A DNA stretch of 64,000 nt from CAWDVH01 sp963805705 (GTDB lineage: Bacteria > Actinomycetota > Actinomycetes > Streptosporangiales > Streptosporangiaceae), in assembly GCA_963805705.1 (NCBI GenBank), contig CAWDVH010000001.1, positions 1,178,001 through 1,242,000 of the forward strand. Direction: 5' to 3'. The notes below the pieces were generated by a model. That model saw only the letters and a program-made list of their open reading frames with translations, was not told the DNA's origin and did not search any database. Both the position numbers and the translations under genes were made by a program. Shown here one piece after another: positions 43,801 to 51,301 of the stretch (its first letter is position 1; each line of letters starts with the position of its first letter).

Positions 43801-44568
43801 ATGACTTCCGCGTTCGCCACAGTGTCCCCGCGCGCCGCCGGCGTCCACCGGGCAGGCTGGCTGTCCGCGCACGCGCCCGCCCGAGCCGTCCGCAGCGGTC
43901 AGCTTCCCCGCAGCATGAAGGCGGCACCCGCCGACAGCGGCCTGCCTCCGGCCCGAACTGTCCTGGCCGTGACCGCCCAGCCCGGCCAGGAATCGGCCGG
44001 CCTGGGCGCGCTGCTGTACGCGTTCCGCCGATCCGGCGCCCGGCTCGCGCTGCTGTGCCTGACCAGGGGCGAGGCGTCCCCGCTGAATTCCACCTGCCAG
44101 CGGCTGGAGGCCATCAGGCCCTTCGAGCTGCAGTTGGCGGCCGGTCTCCTGGGCGTCTCGGCGGTTGCGGTCGCCGACTATCCCGATGGCGGGCTCAGCC
44201 GCTATCCGGTGCCGGCGCTGACCGAGCGAGTCCAGCGCGCGATCGCCGAGCACGCGCCCGACCTGCTGCTGGTCCTGGACCCGGCCGGCGGTGCTCCCGA
44301 CGACGCTCGGGCTACCCTGGCTGCGTGCCTGGCCGCCGGGACGGCTGGCGTGCCCGTCGCGGCGCGTACCGTGCCCGGCACCCGAAACGGATGGACGATC
44401 GAGCTCGGGCCCTGGGCCGAGGCCGCCCGCGCGGTTCAGCGGTCCGCAGCGGCCGCGCACGCCAGCCAGGCCGATGCCCTGCCCGAGGTGCGCCGCCGCC
44501 TGGACCGCCTGGGCGACCGGGAGCAGCTGCGCTGGCTGCTGCCTCCCCGGCATAGCCTGGCGGCGTGA
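43801..44568 (+). CDS. PIG-L/LmbE-like protein with a lost metal motif
   Basis: Protein of 255 residues that follows the LmbE fold: a first strand VLAVTAQPGQES, then GLGALLYAFRRSGARLALLCLTRGEAS, closely matching the family pattern where the first motif reads AHPDDES. Here His, Asp and Asp are replaced: residues 60-64 are QPGQE. Since those residues bind zinc and act as base, deacetylase activity is unlikely. The rest of the fold, including VADYPDGGLS and the conserved GEAS, is kept, so it may be a binding or regulatory pseudo-enzyme. The ATG at 43801 has GGGAGAGG upstream. The N-terminal 45 residues are not conserved. Confidence 0.75.
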   Translation: MTSAFATVSPRAAGVHRAGWLSAHAPARAVRSGQLPRSMKAAPADSGLPPARTVLAVTAQPGQESAGLGALLYAFRRSGARLALLCLTRGEASPLNSTCQRLEAIRPFELQLAAGLLGVSAVAVADYPDGGLSRYPVPALTERVQRAIAEHAPDLLLVLDPAGGAPDDARATLAACLAAGTAGVPVAARTVPGTRNGWTIELGPWAEAARAVQRSAAAAHASQADALPEVRRRLDRLGDREQLRWLLPPRHSLAA

Positions 44569-44605
44569 CGGGGCCATAGACACCTAGGTCCTGGCTGGGG
44601 CATAG

Positions 44606-45175
44606 TCACCCAGTGGTTAGCGGTCCGACGGTGCGGCTGGGCGCGCGTGGGACGGTCCGCTGGTAGATGGTGCCGCCGGGTGCGAACCAGCCAGCCTTCT
44701 TCCGGACGGCCGGGCTCGGATCTTGGGCGCGGGCCGTCTCCAGGGCAGTGACGGCGCGGTGATCGGTATGGACGAACTTGCCGGCTAGCTCGGCGGCCCT
44801 CGTGCGGACGTGCGCGTCCGGGTCGGATGCCAGGTGCTGCAACGCGGATTCGAGGACCTCGGCTGCGCCCGGTGCGCAGGTGTCGCCTTTGCACCGGTCG
44901 CAGGCCAGAGCGTGGAACGCGGCGATCCTGACCCGGGCGTCGGGATCGTCGGTCATGGCGATGAGCTGGCCCATGGAATCGGTGTCGACCAGGTGGTCAA
45001 GCAGACGGCAGCAGCCCTCGCGGATGGCCGGATTCTCGTGCTGGAGGCCAGCACGGATGGCGCCCACCGCATTCTTGTCGCGCCGCAGCAGCTCGTGATA
45101 GGCCGCGACGGCACGCTGCGGGTCGCCCAGGCACGAGACGAGGGCCTCGTTATCGGTCCTGACGAATCCGAGCAT
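44606..45175 (-). CDS. HEAT-repeat protein
   Basis: Soluble helical-repeat protein of 189 residues. Four or so HEAT repeats are visible: ENPAIREGCCRLLDHLVD, DPDARVRIAAFHALACDRC, DPDAHVRTRAAELAGKFV and DPSPAVRKKAGWFAPGG. It also has a CxxC-like Cys cluster (CDRCKGDTC). HEAT proteins of this size act as scaffolds or lyase-like subunits. An ATG complementary to 45173-45175 is preferred; an earlier start at 45211 is possible. No partner is indicated by neighbours. Confidence 0.75.
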   Translation of the reverse strand: MLGFVRTDNEALVSCLGDPQRAVAAYHELLRRDKNAVGAIRAGLQHENPAIREGCCRLLDHLVDTDSMGQLIAMTDDPDARVRIAAFHALACDRCKGDTCAPGAAEVLESALQHLASDPDAHVRTRAAELAGKFVHTDHRAVTALETARAQDPSPAVRKKAGWFAPGGTIYQRTVPRAPSRTVGPLTTG

Positions 45176-45271
45176 GACCTGAGTCTGCGGCCGCACGGCG
45201 AATCCCGGCAAAGGGATTTCGAAGCCCGGCCCGATTGTGCGGATCGCCGGGCTACCGGGGATATGGTCGCG

Positions 45272-45994
45272 CTATCGCGGGGTCAGCACGCAGAACTCAT
45301 GGCCATCGGGGTCGGCCATGACCACCCAGCTGACCTCGCCCTGGCCGATGTCGACGCGCGTCGCCCCGAGGGAGACGAGACGGTCGACCTCTGCTTGCTG
45401 GTCACCGTGGACGGGTGGAGCGAGGTCGAAATGCAGCCGGTTCTTCCCGGTCTTCGGCATCAGCGGCGGACCGCCCCAGGTGATCTTCGGGCCGCCGAGC
45501 GGCGAGCGAATCGCGGTCTCCTGGTCCTGGTCCCAGACCAGCGGCCACCCCAGCGCTTCGCTCCAGAAGTACCCGACCTCCTGCGATCCGTTGCCCGAAA
45601 GCGCTCCGATGAATCCGCAGTCGGCCAGGAAGTTGTTGCCCGGCTCGATGACGCAGAACTCGTTGCCCTCGGGGTCGGCCAGCACAACATGTCCCTCCTC
45701 CGGGCGCTGACCAATGTCGATGTGCCGGGCGCCGAGCCCGAGCGACCTCGCCACCGTCTGCTGCTGGTCCTCAAGGGAGGTACTCGTCAGGTCGAAGTGC
45801 GACTGGTTCTGGCCGGCCTTCAGCTCCCGAGTTGGAAGAAATCGGATCCCGAAGCCGGTGTCATCACCCGGCCGGAGCGCCACGCCGTCTTGGGGGTCGT
45901 CGGCTATCTCCCAGCCCAGGACGCCGGCCCAGAAGCGCGCGAGACGGAGCGGGTCGTTCGCATCGAAGCAGAGCGCGAGCAGGTGACAAGTCAT
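45272..45994 (-). CDS. Double-domain VOC (glyoxalase/bleomycin-resistance-like) protein
   Basis: Protein of 240 residues with two tandem VOC modules, each about 120 residues. The first begins LLALCFDANDPLRLARFWAGVLGWE and ends VVLADPEGNEFCVIEP. The second ends WVVMADPDGHEFCVLTP. The paired half-sites give one metal or substrate site. Members include glyoxalases, dioxygenases and resistance proteins; which one cannot be told. The ATG complementary to 45992-45994 is chosen, with GGAGG nine bases upstream. Confidence 0.87.
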   Translation of the reverse strand: MTCHLLALCFDANDPLRLARFWAGVLGWEIADDPQDGVALRPGDDTGFGIRFLPTRELKAGQNQSHFDLTSTSLEDQQQTVARSLGLGARHIDIGQRPEEGHVVLADPEGNEFCVIEPGNNFLADCGFIGALSGNGSQEVGYFWSEALGWPLVWDQDQETAIRSPLGGPKITWGGPPLMPKTGKNRLHFDLAPPVHGDQQAEVDRLVSLGATRVDIGQGEVSWVVMADPDGHEFCVLTPR

Positions 45995-46140
45995 TCCGCT
46001 GCGCACCTCCGATCTCCTGACTCAAAGCCGCAGGCAGGGCACGTCCTGCGCGCCCGTAGAGAAAAGCAACGCTAGGCGCTCGGGGGCCAGCCGCGCAAAG
46101 GAGAATGAGTCAGAGGGCGGCGCCCTGTCCCGGTAGACGG

Positions 46141-46170
46141 TTGACATCGCTGTCTCACCTGATGCTTAAC
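46141..46170 (+). promoter_or_regulatory. Candidate promoter of the pentapeptide-DinB gene
   Basis: A consensus -35 TTGACA at 46141-46146 is followed after 17-18 bases by GCTTAA/CTTAAC (46164-46170). It is about 60 bases upstream of the ATG at 46231. The -10 element matches poorly. Confidence 0.35.
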
Positions 46171-46230
46171 GTGGCACTAGCGGTGCGCGCACCATCAGCC
46201 TCGCCGAGGCCGCTCGACAAGGAGAAGTCA

Positions 46231-46989
46231 ATGGCCACCTTCACACAGTCCGACGAACTGCGGGGAGCGGAGTTCGTCGACGCGGACCTGCGTGGCGCCC
46301 GGTTCGTCAGGGCTGACCTGTCCGGCGTCGTGATGCGCGCCGTCGACATGTCGGGGGCGGACATCGACGCACCGTGGCTGTCCGAAGGCGAGAGCTCCTT
46401 GCGCGTCAACGGCGTCGACGTGGTCCCGCTCGTCGAGGCCGAACTCAACCGCCGCTTTCCCGGCCGCGCCGACCGGCGCGCCGCAGATCCGGATGGCCTG
46501 CGCGCGGCCTGGGCCGCGCTCGAGCGCACATGGGCGGCCACGCTCGAGCGCGTCGCGGCCCTGCCGGCTGGCACGGTCGACGTTTCGGCGGGCGGCGAGT
46601 GGTCGTTCGCGCAGACACTGCGGCACCTAGTCATGGCCACGGACACATGGCTGGGCCGGTCGATCCTAGGGATCGAGCAGCCATTCCACCCCATCGGTCA
46701 GCCGCACGCCGAGTACGAGACCGACGGCCTCGACATGTCGGTCTTCACGACGGTCACGCCGTCGTACGCCGAGGTGCTCGAGGTCCGGGCGGGTCACGTC
46801 GCGATGGTGCGCGACTTCCTCGCCACCGTCACATCGGAGGTGCTGGCCGAGACGCGCCAGAACCCGTGGGCCCCCGAATACCCGGAGACCACCCTCTCGT
46901 GCCTGCACGTGATCCTCCACGAGGAGTGGGAGCACCACCGCTATGCCGTACGCGACCTCGACGCGATCGAAGCGAAGTCCGGCGAATGA
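46231..46989 (+). CDS. Pentapeptide-repeat and DinB domain fusion protein
   Basis: Protein of 252 residues with an N-terminal run of pentapeptide-like repeats, residues 8-50 (LRGAEFVDADLRGARFVRADLSG, then VDMSGADID). It is joined to a DinB-like four-helix domain: WAALERTWAATLERVAALP, WSFAQTLRHLVMATDTWLGRS, and HVILHEEWEHHRYAVRDLDAIE with the metal-binding His. DinB-type actinobacterial proteins are often thiol transferases. The ATG has AAGGAGAAG six bases upstream. The pentapeptide stretch is too short for a full beta-helix and may be a recognition element. Confidence 0.85.
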   Translation: MATFTQSDELRGAEFVDADLRGARFVRADLSGVVMRAVDMSGADIDAPWLSEGESSLRVNGVDVVPLVEAELNRRFPGRADRRAADPDGLRAAWAALERTWAATLERVAALPAGTVDVSAGGEWSFAQTLRHLVMATDTWLGRSILGIEQPFHPIGQPHAEYETDGLDMSVFTTVTPSYAEVLEVRAGHVAMVRDFLATVTSEVLAETRQNPWAPEYPETTLSCLHVILHEEWEHHRYAVRDLDAIEAKSGE

Positions 46990-47131
46990 GTCGGTGACCT
47001 CCGCGCCGCCGCTCGCCGGGCAGTACAGGGCGGTTTCAAGCGGTGACCGCTTGCTTCCAAATCCATTCCGGTGTTCAGCGCAGGCACCTGCCTCGATCGC
47101 TACAAGCTCCGGCTTCGCTGGTGCAACGCTG

Positions 47132-47956
47132 ATGGCCATGAACGATACTGCACAGCGGCCGGGCCGAGGCTCCGGTGACGAGGCTCAGGTGAACGACTCC
47201 GACGGCCGACTGGCCGCCTATGAAGCCAGAACCCAGACGCCGCTCGATCTGCTCGCGCTGGCCACGCTGTGGATCACTGTGGTCCCTCCCGGCGACTTCG
47301 GCACGTCACATGGCGTCAGGGACATCGTGCTGGTCGCCCGGCTTGCTCTTTCCGTCGTCTACGGGATCGACATGACCATCCGCAGCGCCCTGGCCCGCCG
47401 CCATCTTCACTACGCGCTCGCCCATCCGCTCGGAATCGTCTCCGTACTCTGGCCGCCAGCGCGCGTGATCTTCAGCTTCCGGCTGGTCCATTCGGTGTTT
47501 AAGCGCGGGAACCTCAGCCGCTTCCTGCTGGCCGCATCGGTACTGGTCCTCGACTGCTCGGTCATCGTGTACCTGTTCGAACGCCACGCACCCAAGTCCA
47601 ACATCCACACCCTGGGAGAGTCACTCTGGTGGTCGGCGGCGACGGTCACCACCGTCGGCTACGGCGACTTCTACCCGGTCACCAGGCCGGGGCGGATCAC
47701 GGCCTGCTTCGTCATGGGCATCGGCTTGCTCACGCTGGCGGTGGTTACCGCTCAGGTGGCATCGAGCTTCGTCGCACAAGGACCCAGCAAGGCCCGGCCC
47801 GACCCTCAGCCGGAGTCGGCCGCACCCGAAGTGACACTGGCCGAACTCGGCCAGCGGCTTTCCCGGATCGAGGAGCTCATTGTCGCCGCCACAACGTCGG
47901 CATTGCCTCGCGCGGCACCAGCACCGGAACAGGAAACAGGCGGCGACTCGTCTTGA
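47132..47956 (+). CDS. Potassium ion channel (two-pore-helix type)
   Basis: Membrane protein of 274 residues with the selectivity filter TVGYGD in WWSAATVTTVGYGDFYPVT, so a K+ channel subunit. Upstream helices (LLALATLWITVV, IVLVARLALSVVYGI, a basic segment ALARRHLHYALAH and FLLAASVLVLDCSVIVYLF) resemble a voltage-sensor-like or shortened Kv form. An inner helix (ITACFVMGIGLLTLAVVTAQVASSF) follows the filter, with a short cytoplasmic coiled-coil tail (LAELGQRLSRIEELIVAA). The N-terminus is charged and variable. Start chosen at ATG 47132; 47138 is equally possible and no clear ribosome binding site helps. Confidence 0.88.
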   Translation: MAMNDTAQRPGRGSGDEAQVNDSDGRLAAYEARTQTPLDLLALATLWITVVPPGDFGTSHGVRDIVLVARLALSVVYGIDMTIRSALARRHLHYALAHPLGIVSVLWPPARVIFSFRLVHSVFKRGNLSRFLLAASVLVLDCSVIVYLFERHAPKSNIHTLGESLWWSAATVTTVGYGDFYPVTRPGRITACFVMGIGLLTLAVVTAQVASSFVAQGPSKARPDPQPESAAPEVTLAELGQRLSRIEELIVAATTSALPRAAPAPEQETGGDSS

Positions 47957-48660
47957 ACCGCTCCGCGAAGGGTCTTAGATAACATGGCCGGGTTCTTCGT
48001 ATTCCGTGCCGCGGCCCCGAATTTCTCATGCGCATCAATCAGCCGACTTAGCGGGTGGCCCGGCTCCGCAGGCGCCCCGGCTGCCCTGCGAAGCGTCGTG
48101 ATTTCGAATTCTCTCTGACTCCGTTTTTCTGAGTCCGGGGACGTTTTGCGCGCCTGGGCGCCCCTGCCGCTCTTGGGCCCTCCGGGCCACGGCGGCGTCG
48201 GCGCGCGAGTCTTCCCCGCGGCCGCCGCACCGGCGCAGCGCCGCAACGATCAGCGCCAGGCCGCGAACTGCAAGAGCGCGCAGGGTAGGATTCCAGCGTG
48301 GCTGGAGCATCGAGCGCTTTGGCGGATTAGTACGGACACATCCCACTCGTCGTCGGTATCCGGCCCAGTGCTCTACCCGGGGAAGGAGTGGCGGTTCGTG
48401 TCAGATCGACTCGGACGCCCTGCTGTTAGTTCTACTAATGGGTTTCCCTGGGCCGCCTGCCGAACCCGGGGTGCTAGAGGTTCCCGGCACCGGGCTCTTG
48501 GCACGCCCCGCTGGACTTCCGTCATGGATCGGCCGTTCGCTGGCACTGGTGTTGGGATGGACGGTCCCACGGTGGAGGCGCCGGGTGGTGGTCGTCTTGT
48601 CCGGCTTGAGCAGCGTGATCTCGGCGGTGACCAGAGATCCGGCCACAGCCGGGCCGACGC
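47957..48660. other. 704-base region without a clear gene
   Basis: No frame on either strand gives convincing protein sequence over the whole region. A minus-strand stretch at about 47960-48110 (SRLIDAHEKFGAAARN) looks weakly protein-like and could be a gene remnant. GACTC/GAGTC half-sites occur around 48117-48135. No tRNA or terminator with a T-run was found. Confidence 0.4.
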
Positions 48661-49329
48661 ATGATGGAGCTGGACATTCGCTTCCTGGCGGACTTCGCCG
48701 TTCCTTGGAAGGAGCCAATCCAGGAGCGAAGCCGTGAGCGCGTGGCCGCGATCCTAGCTGCCGCCAGGGAGTTGATCGCTGAAGGCGGGCTAGGGAACCT
48801 GAAGATGGGTCCGCTTGCGGAGCGCGCCGGAGTCCCGATAGGAACGATCTATCAATTCTTCCCAGGCAGGGATGCTGTCGTTGGCTGCATTTTTGCGGCC
48901 CAGATGGAAGAGGCGCTGGAGGATGTCTACCGGGCTTGTAATCCTGATCACGAACTCGAGGCTCCCGCTGCGGCCGTGACCAGCATCATGATGGCTAAGT
49001 ACCGTGAATGGCGTGCTGACCCGGTGATGGCCGAGATCTGGTCGATCGCTCAGGCGGATCGGGCGCTGCGGGGCTTGGCGCTGGCAGCTTCACGGGCAAC
49101 TGCCGAGATCAAGGCGCGGGCGCTGAAGCCGTTCTTGAAGCCGGACGTGTCGGAGGAGCGGCTGCACCGGGTGCTGTTCATGGTTAGTGACCTCTACGAC
49201 GCGGCCATCCACGCGGCGCTCGACTTCCCTCCTGATGAGGCGGCTGAGCTCATGGAGGAGTACGCGGTTATGGTGAGCAATCACGTCAGCAACCTGCTGC
49301 GCACTCCAGCTTCGCCGCGCAATCGTTGA
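48661..49329 (+). CDS. TetR-family transcriptional regulator
   Basis: DNA-binding regulator of 222 residues. The N-terminal helix-turn-helix is at about 25-70: RSRERVAAILAAARELIAEGG, then AERAGVPIGTIYQFFPGRDAV. The C-terminal helical ligand domain has no recognisable effector. It probably controls nearby genes, of which the peptide/N-acyl operon starting at 50256 is the best candidate; the truncated IS lies between. Codon use is less GC-biased than in the left part of the window. Two ATG starts in tandem are possible (48661 or 48664). Confidence 0.9.
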   Translation: MMELDIRFLADFAVPWKEPIQERSRERVAAILAAARELIAEGGLGNLKMGPLAERAGVPIGTIYQFFPGRDAVVGCIFAAQMEEALEDVYRACNPDHELEAPAAAVTSIMMAKYREWRADPVMAEIWSIAQADRALRGLALAASRATAEIKARALKPFLKPDVSEERLHRVLFMVSDLYDAAIHAALDFPPDEAAELMEEYAVMVSNHVSNLLRTPASPRNR

Positions 49330-49340
49330 CAACCCAAGTT

Positions 49341-49988
49341 GCGATCCGGCGTTGGAGTGGTGGATCGTGGAGCCGGTCAGGGGACGGCCCTGGCGGCGGC
49401 GCAGCACAGTGGCCTGGCGGATCGCGCGCTCGACGAACGCGGTGTCCTTCGACAGGGAGCATTCCCAGCCGGTGATGAGCCCGGCGAACGCGTCGATCAC
49501 CAGCGCGGTATATCCGAACCCGCCGCCGTCGAGCGGCACGTAGGTGAAGTCGGCGACGTGCGGCGGGTCCGGCGCCGCCGCGGCGAACTGACGGTGCACC
49601 AGGTCTGGTGCCCGCGCGTCACCGGCCCGCGGCATCGTGGTCCGGTCCGCGCGGCCCTGGTGGTCCCGCGCCAGCCGCTGGCGCGCATCAGCCGCTCGAC
49701 GGTGCACCGCGCCACCGGGATGCCGTGGCACTGCAGGTGCGCCCACATCTTCAGGCTCCCGTACAGCGCTTCCGGCGGACGCCGGCCCTGCTCACCGGGC
49801 TCATAGATCCCGGCCAGGACCTCGGTCACGACGGTGTCCCACAGCGCCTGCCGTGACCGGTGCGCCCAGTAAGTCCGCGGGGCGATCTGCACGCCAATCT
49901 CCGACAGCGCACGGCAGATCGGCACGACCCCGAACCGGCCCTTCTGGGCGCCGGTGACCTGGCAGATCACCGGCGTTGCGGGTCGCAC
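49341..49988 (-). pseudogene. IS3-family transposase orfB, frameshifted and truncated
   Basis: Integrase-type transposase. The first part (49988 to about 49660) and the second part (about 49650 to 49341) are in different frames. The first catalytic Asp of the DDE core lies in VADFTYV and the second in ALVIDAFAG. The C-terminal Glu is missing through truncation, so it cannot transpose itself. Confidence 0.75.
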
Positions 49989-50170
49989 TCCCGCGCGAAG
50001 AAAGTTGTCGCCGCCTTCAAGATCTCGATGGTCCGCTCCGGCTCAGCGTTCTTGCGCTGCAGCTCGCGGATCTCCCGGGCCGTCTCGGCCGGTACCCCGG
50101 CCGCCTGGCCCTCAAACCCAGGACGGCTCAGCTTCGCCGTGGACGGGCCCAACTGCAGCCAGCTTGCCAT
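49967..50170 (-). pseudogene. IS3-family orfA fragment
   Basis: 67 codons of the C-terminal leucine-zipper part of an IS3-family OrfA; the conserved helix-turn-helix N-terminus is absent. It overlaps the start of orfB, as usual for the -1 frameshift window of these elements. Confidence 0.75.
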
Positions 50171-50255
50171 GCCCTAGCGCCGTCGGCGTTGATCGCACTA
50201 ACATGAATCATATTCATATATCGAGTCCGCCCGCCGTCGAGTGAGGAGGCCACCC

Positions 50256-51284
50256 TTGGGCCGACGATCCTTCGCGAGCCTCGCGCCAGAGCGCGGCGAA
50301 CGCCGAAGCGGGATGGTTGCAGTGCCGGGGATCGAGCCCGCCTGGGAGATGCCATCCGTGGTGGTGCGTGGGCAGCATGACGGTCCGACTCTTGCCATCA
50401 CAGGCGGTGTCCACGCGGCGGAGTATGTCTCGATCGAGGCCGTGACCCGGCTGTCGCGATGGCTGGACCCAGCCACGCTGAGGGGAACGCTCGTAGCCGT
50501 CCTGATCGTCAACATGCCGGGTTTCTTCGAGCATTCGATCTACGTCAACCCCACCGATGGGAAGGACTTCGGCGCGTTGTTCCCGGGCCGCCCGGGTGGA
50601 AGTGATTCGGAGCGAGTCGCGGACTTCCTCATGCGAGAGCTCATCGACGGGTCGGATGCCTACATCGATGCGCACTGCGGCGACATGATCGAGGCGCTGG
50701 CGCCGTTCACGCTCTGGCCGAGGGTCCCCGATGAGGCGGTGTCGCGGCAATCGCACGCCATGGCCATTGCCTTCGGCGTCGAGCGCACCCTGGGGATGGA
50801 CCTGGGGAATGTACCTGGGCGGTCCTACGCCGAGGTGGCTGCCCGCGGCATTCCTGCGATCGTGGGCGAGGTCGGTCAGCAGGGCATATGCGACGAGCAC
50901 TTCGTACAGATCCACTTGCGTGGGCTACAGAATGTGATGGCGCACCTCGGCATGATCGACCCCCTCGGGCCAGCCGGGCCGCCACCGCGGGAACTTCAGG
51001 GCTTGGCCTGGACCAGGAGCTCGGTGGCTGGTACCTATCACCCTCTTGTCGCGGTCGGCGAGCAGGTACGCAAGGGGCAGCCGACTGGAGAACTGCACGA
51101 CCTGTTCGGCAGCACGGTCGAGCAGCATGTGTCGCCGGCTGATGGCGAGGTGGTCTTCTTGGTGACCGCCTTGGCGGTCGCCGCCGGCGGCCCACTGATC
51201 GGCGTCGGCGTCTACGACCGGGACCAGGCACGGGACGCCAGGGCAGCGGACATCCCGTTCGTCGCGAGCGAGGCAGTGGAGTAA
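50256..51284 (+). CDS. Succinylglutamate desuccinylase/aspartoacylase-family protein
   Basis: Zn-dependent N-acyl amino acid deacylase of 342 residues. Zn ligands are in GGVHAAEY (His53, Glu56) and DAHCGD (His140), as in AstE/AspA. It would release an amino acid from an N-acyl derivative. The TTG at 50256 is preferred to the in-frame GTG at 50241 because AGGAGG ends six bases before it. The gene begins a rightward operon with a peptide-type ABC transporter, an amidohydrolase and DUF1028, which fits uptake and breakdown of N-acyl amino acids or peptides. Confidence 0.87.
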   Translation: MGRRSFASLAPERGERRSGMVAVPGIEPAWEMPSVVVRGQHDGPTLAITGGVHAAEYVSIEAVTRLSRWLDPATLRGTLVAVLIVNMPGFFEHSIYVNPTDGKDFGALFPGRPGGSDSERVADFLMRELIDGSDAYIDAHCGDMIEALAPFTLWPRVPDEAVSRQSHAMAIAFGVERTLGMDLGNVPGRSYAEVAARGIPAIVGEVGQQGICDEHFVQIHLRGLQNVMAHLGMIDPLGPAGPPPRELQGLAWTRSSVAGTYHPLVAVGEQVRKGQPTGELHDLFGSTVEQHVSPADGEVVFLVTALAVAAGGPLIGVGVYDRDQARDARAADIPFVASEAVE

Positions 51285-51301
51285 CGCCAGAGGAGAGAGC
51301 A

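Larger units (their letters stand above)
49341..50170 (-). mobile_element. Truncated IS3-family insertion sequence
   Basis: Two IS3-type reading frames run leftward. The orfA fragment is at 49967-50170 (REIRELQRKNAE, then ILKAATTFFARECDPQRR), followed by orfB from a GTG complementary to 49986-49988 (RFGVVPICRALSEIGVQ, AHLQCHGIPVARCTVERLMRASGW). orfB shifts frame near 49640-49665 and goes on as HVADFTYVPLDGGGFGYTALVIDAFAG and HHSNAGSQ, then ends abruptly at about 49341, where the family protein normally continues. The beginning of orfA is also missing. No terminal inverted repeats were found. It abuts the 3' end of the TetR gene and is inactive. Confidence 0.85.

Noticed and set aside
48146..48664. 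172-codon plus-strand frame before TetR
   Set aside because: No motif, unnatural composition and overlap with the TetR start.
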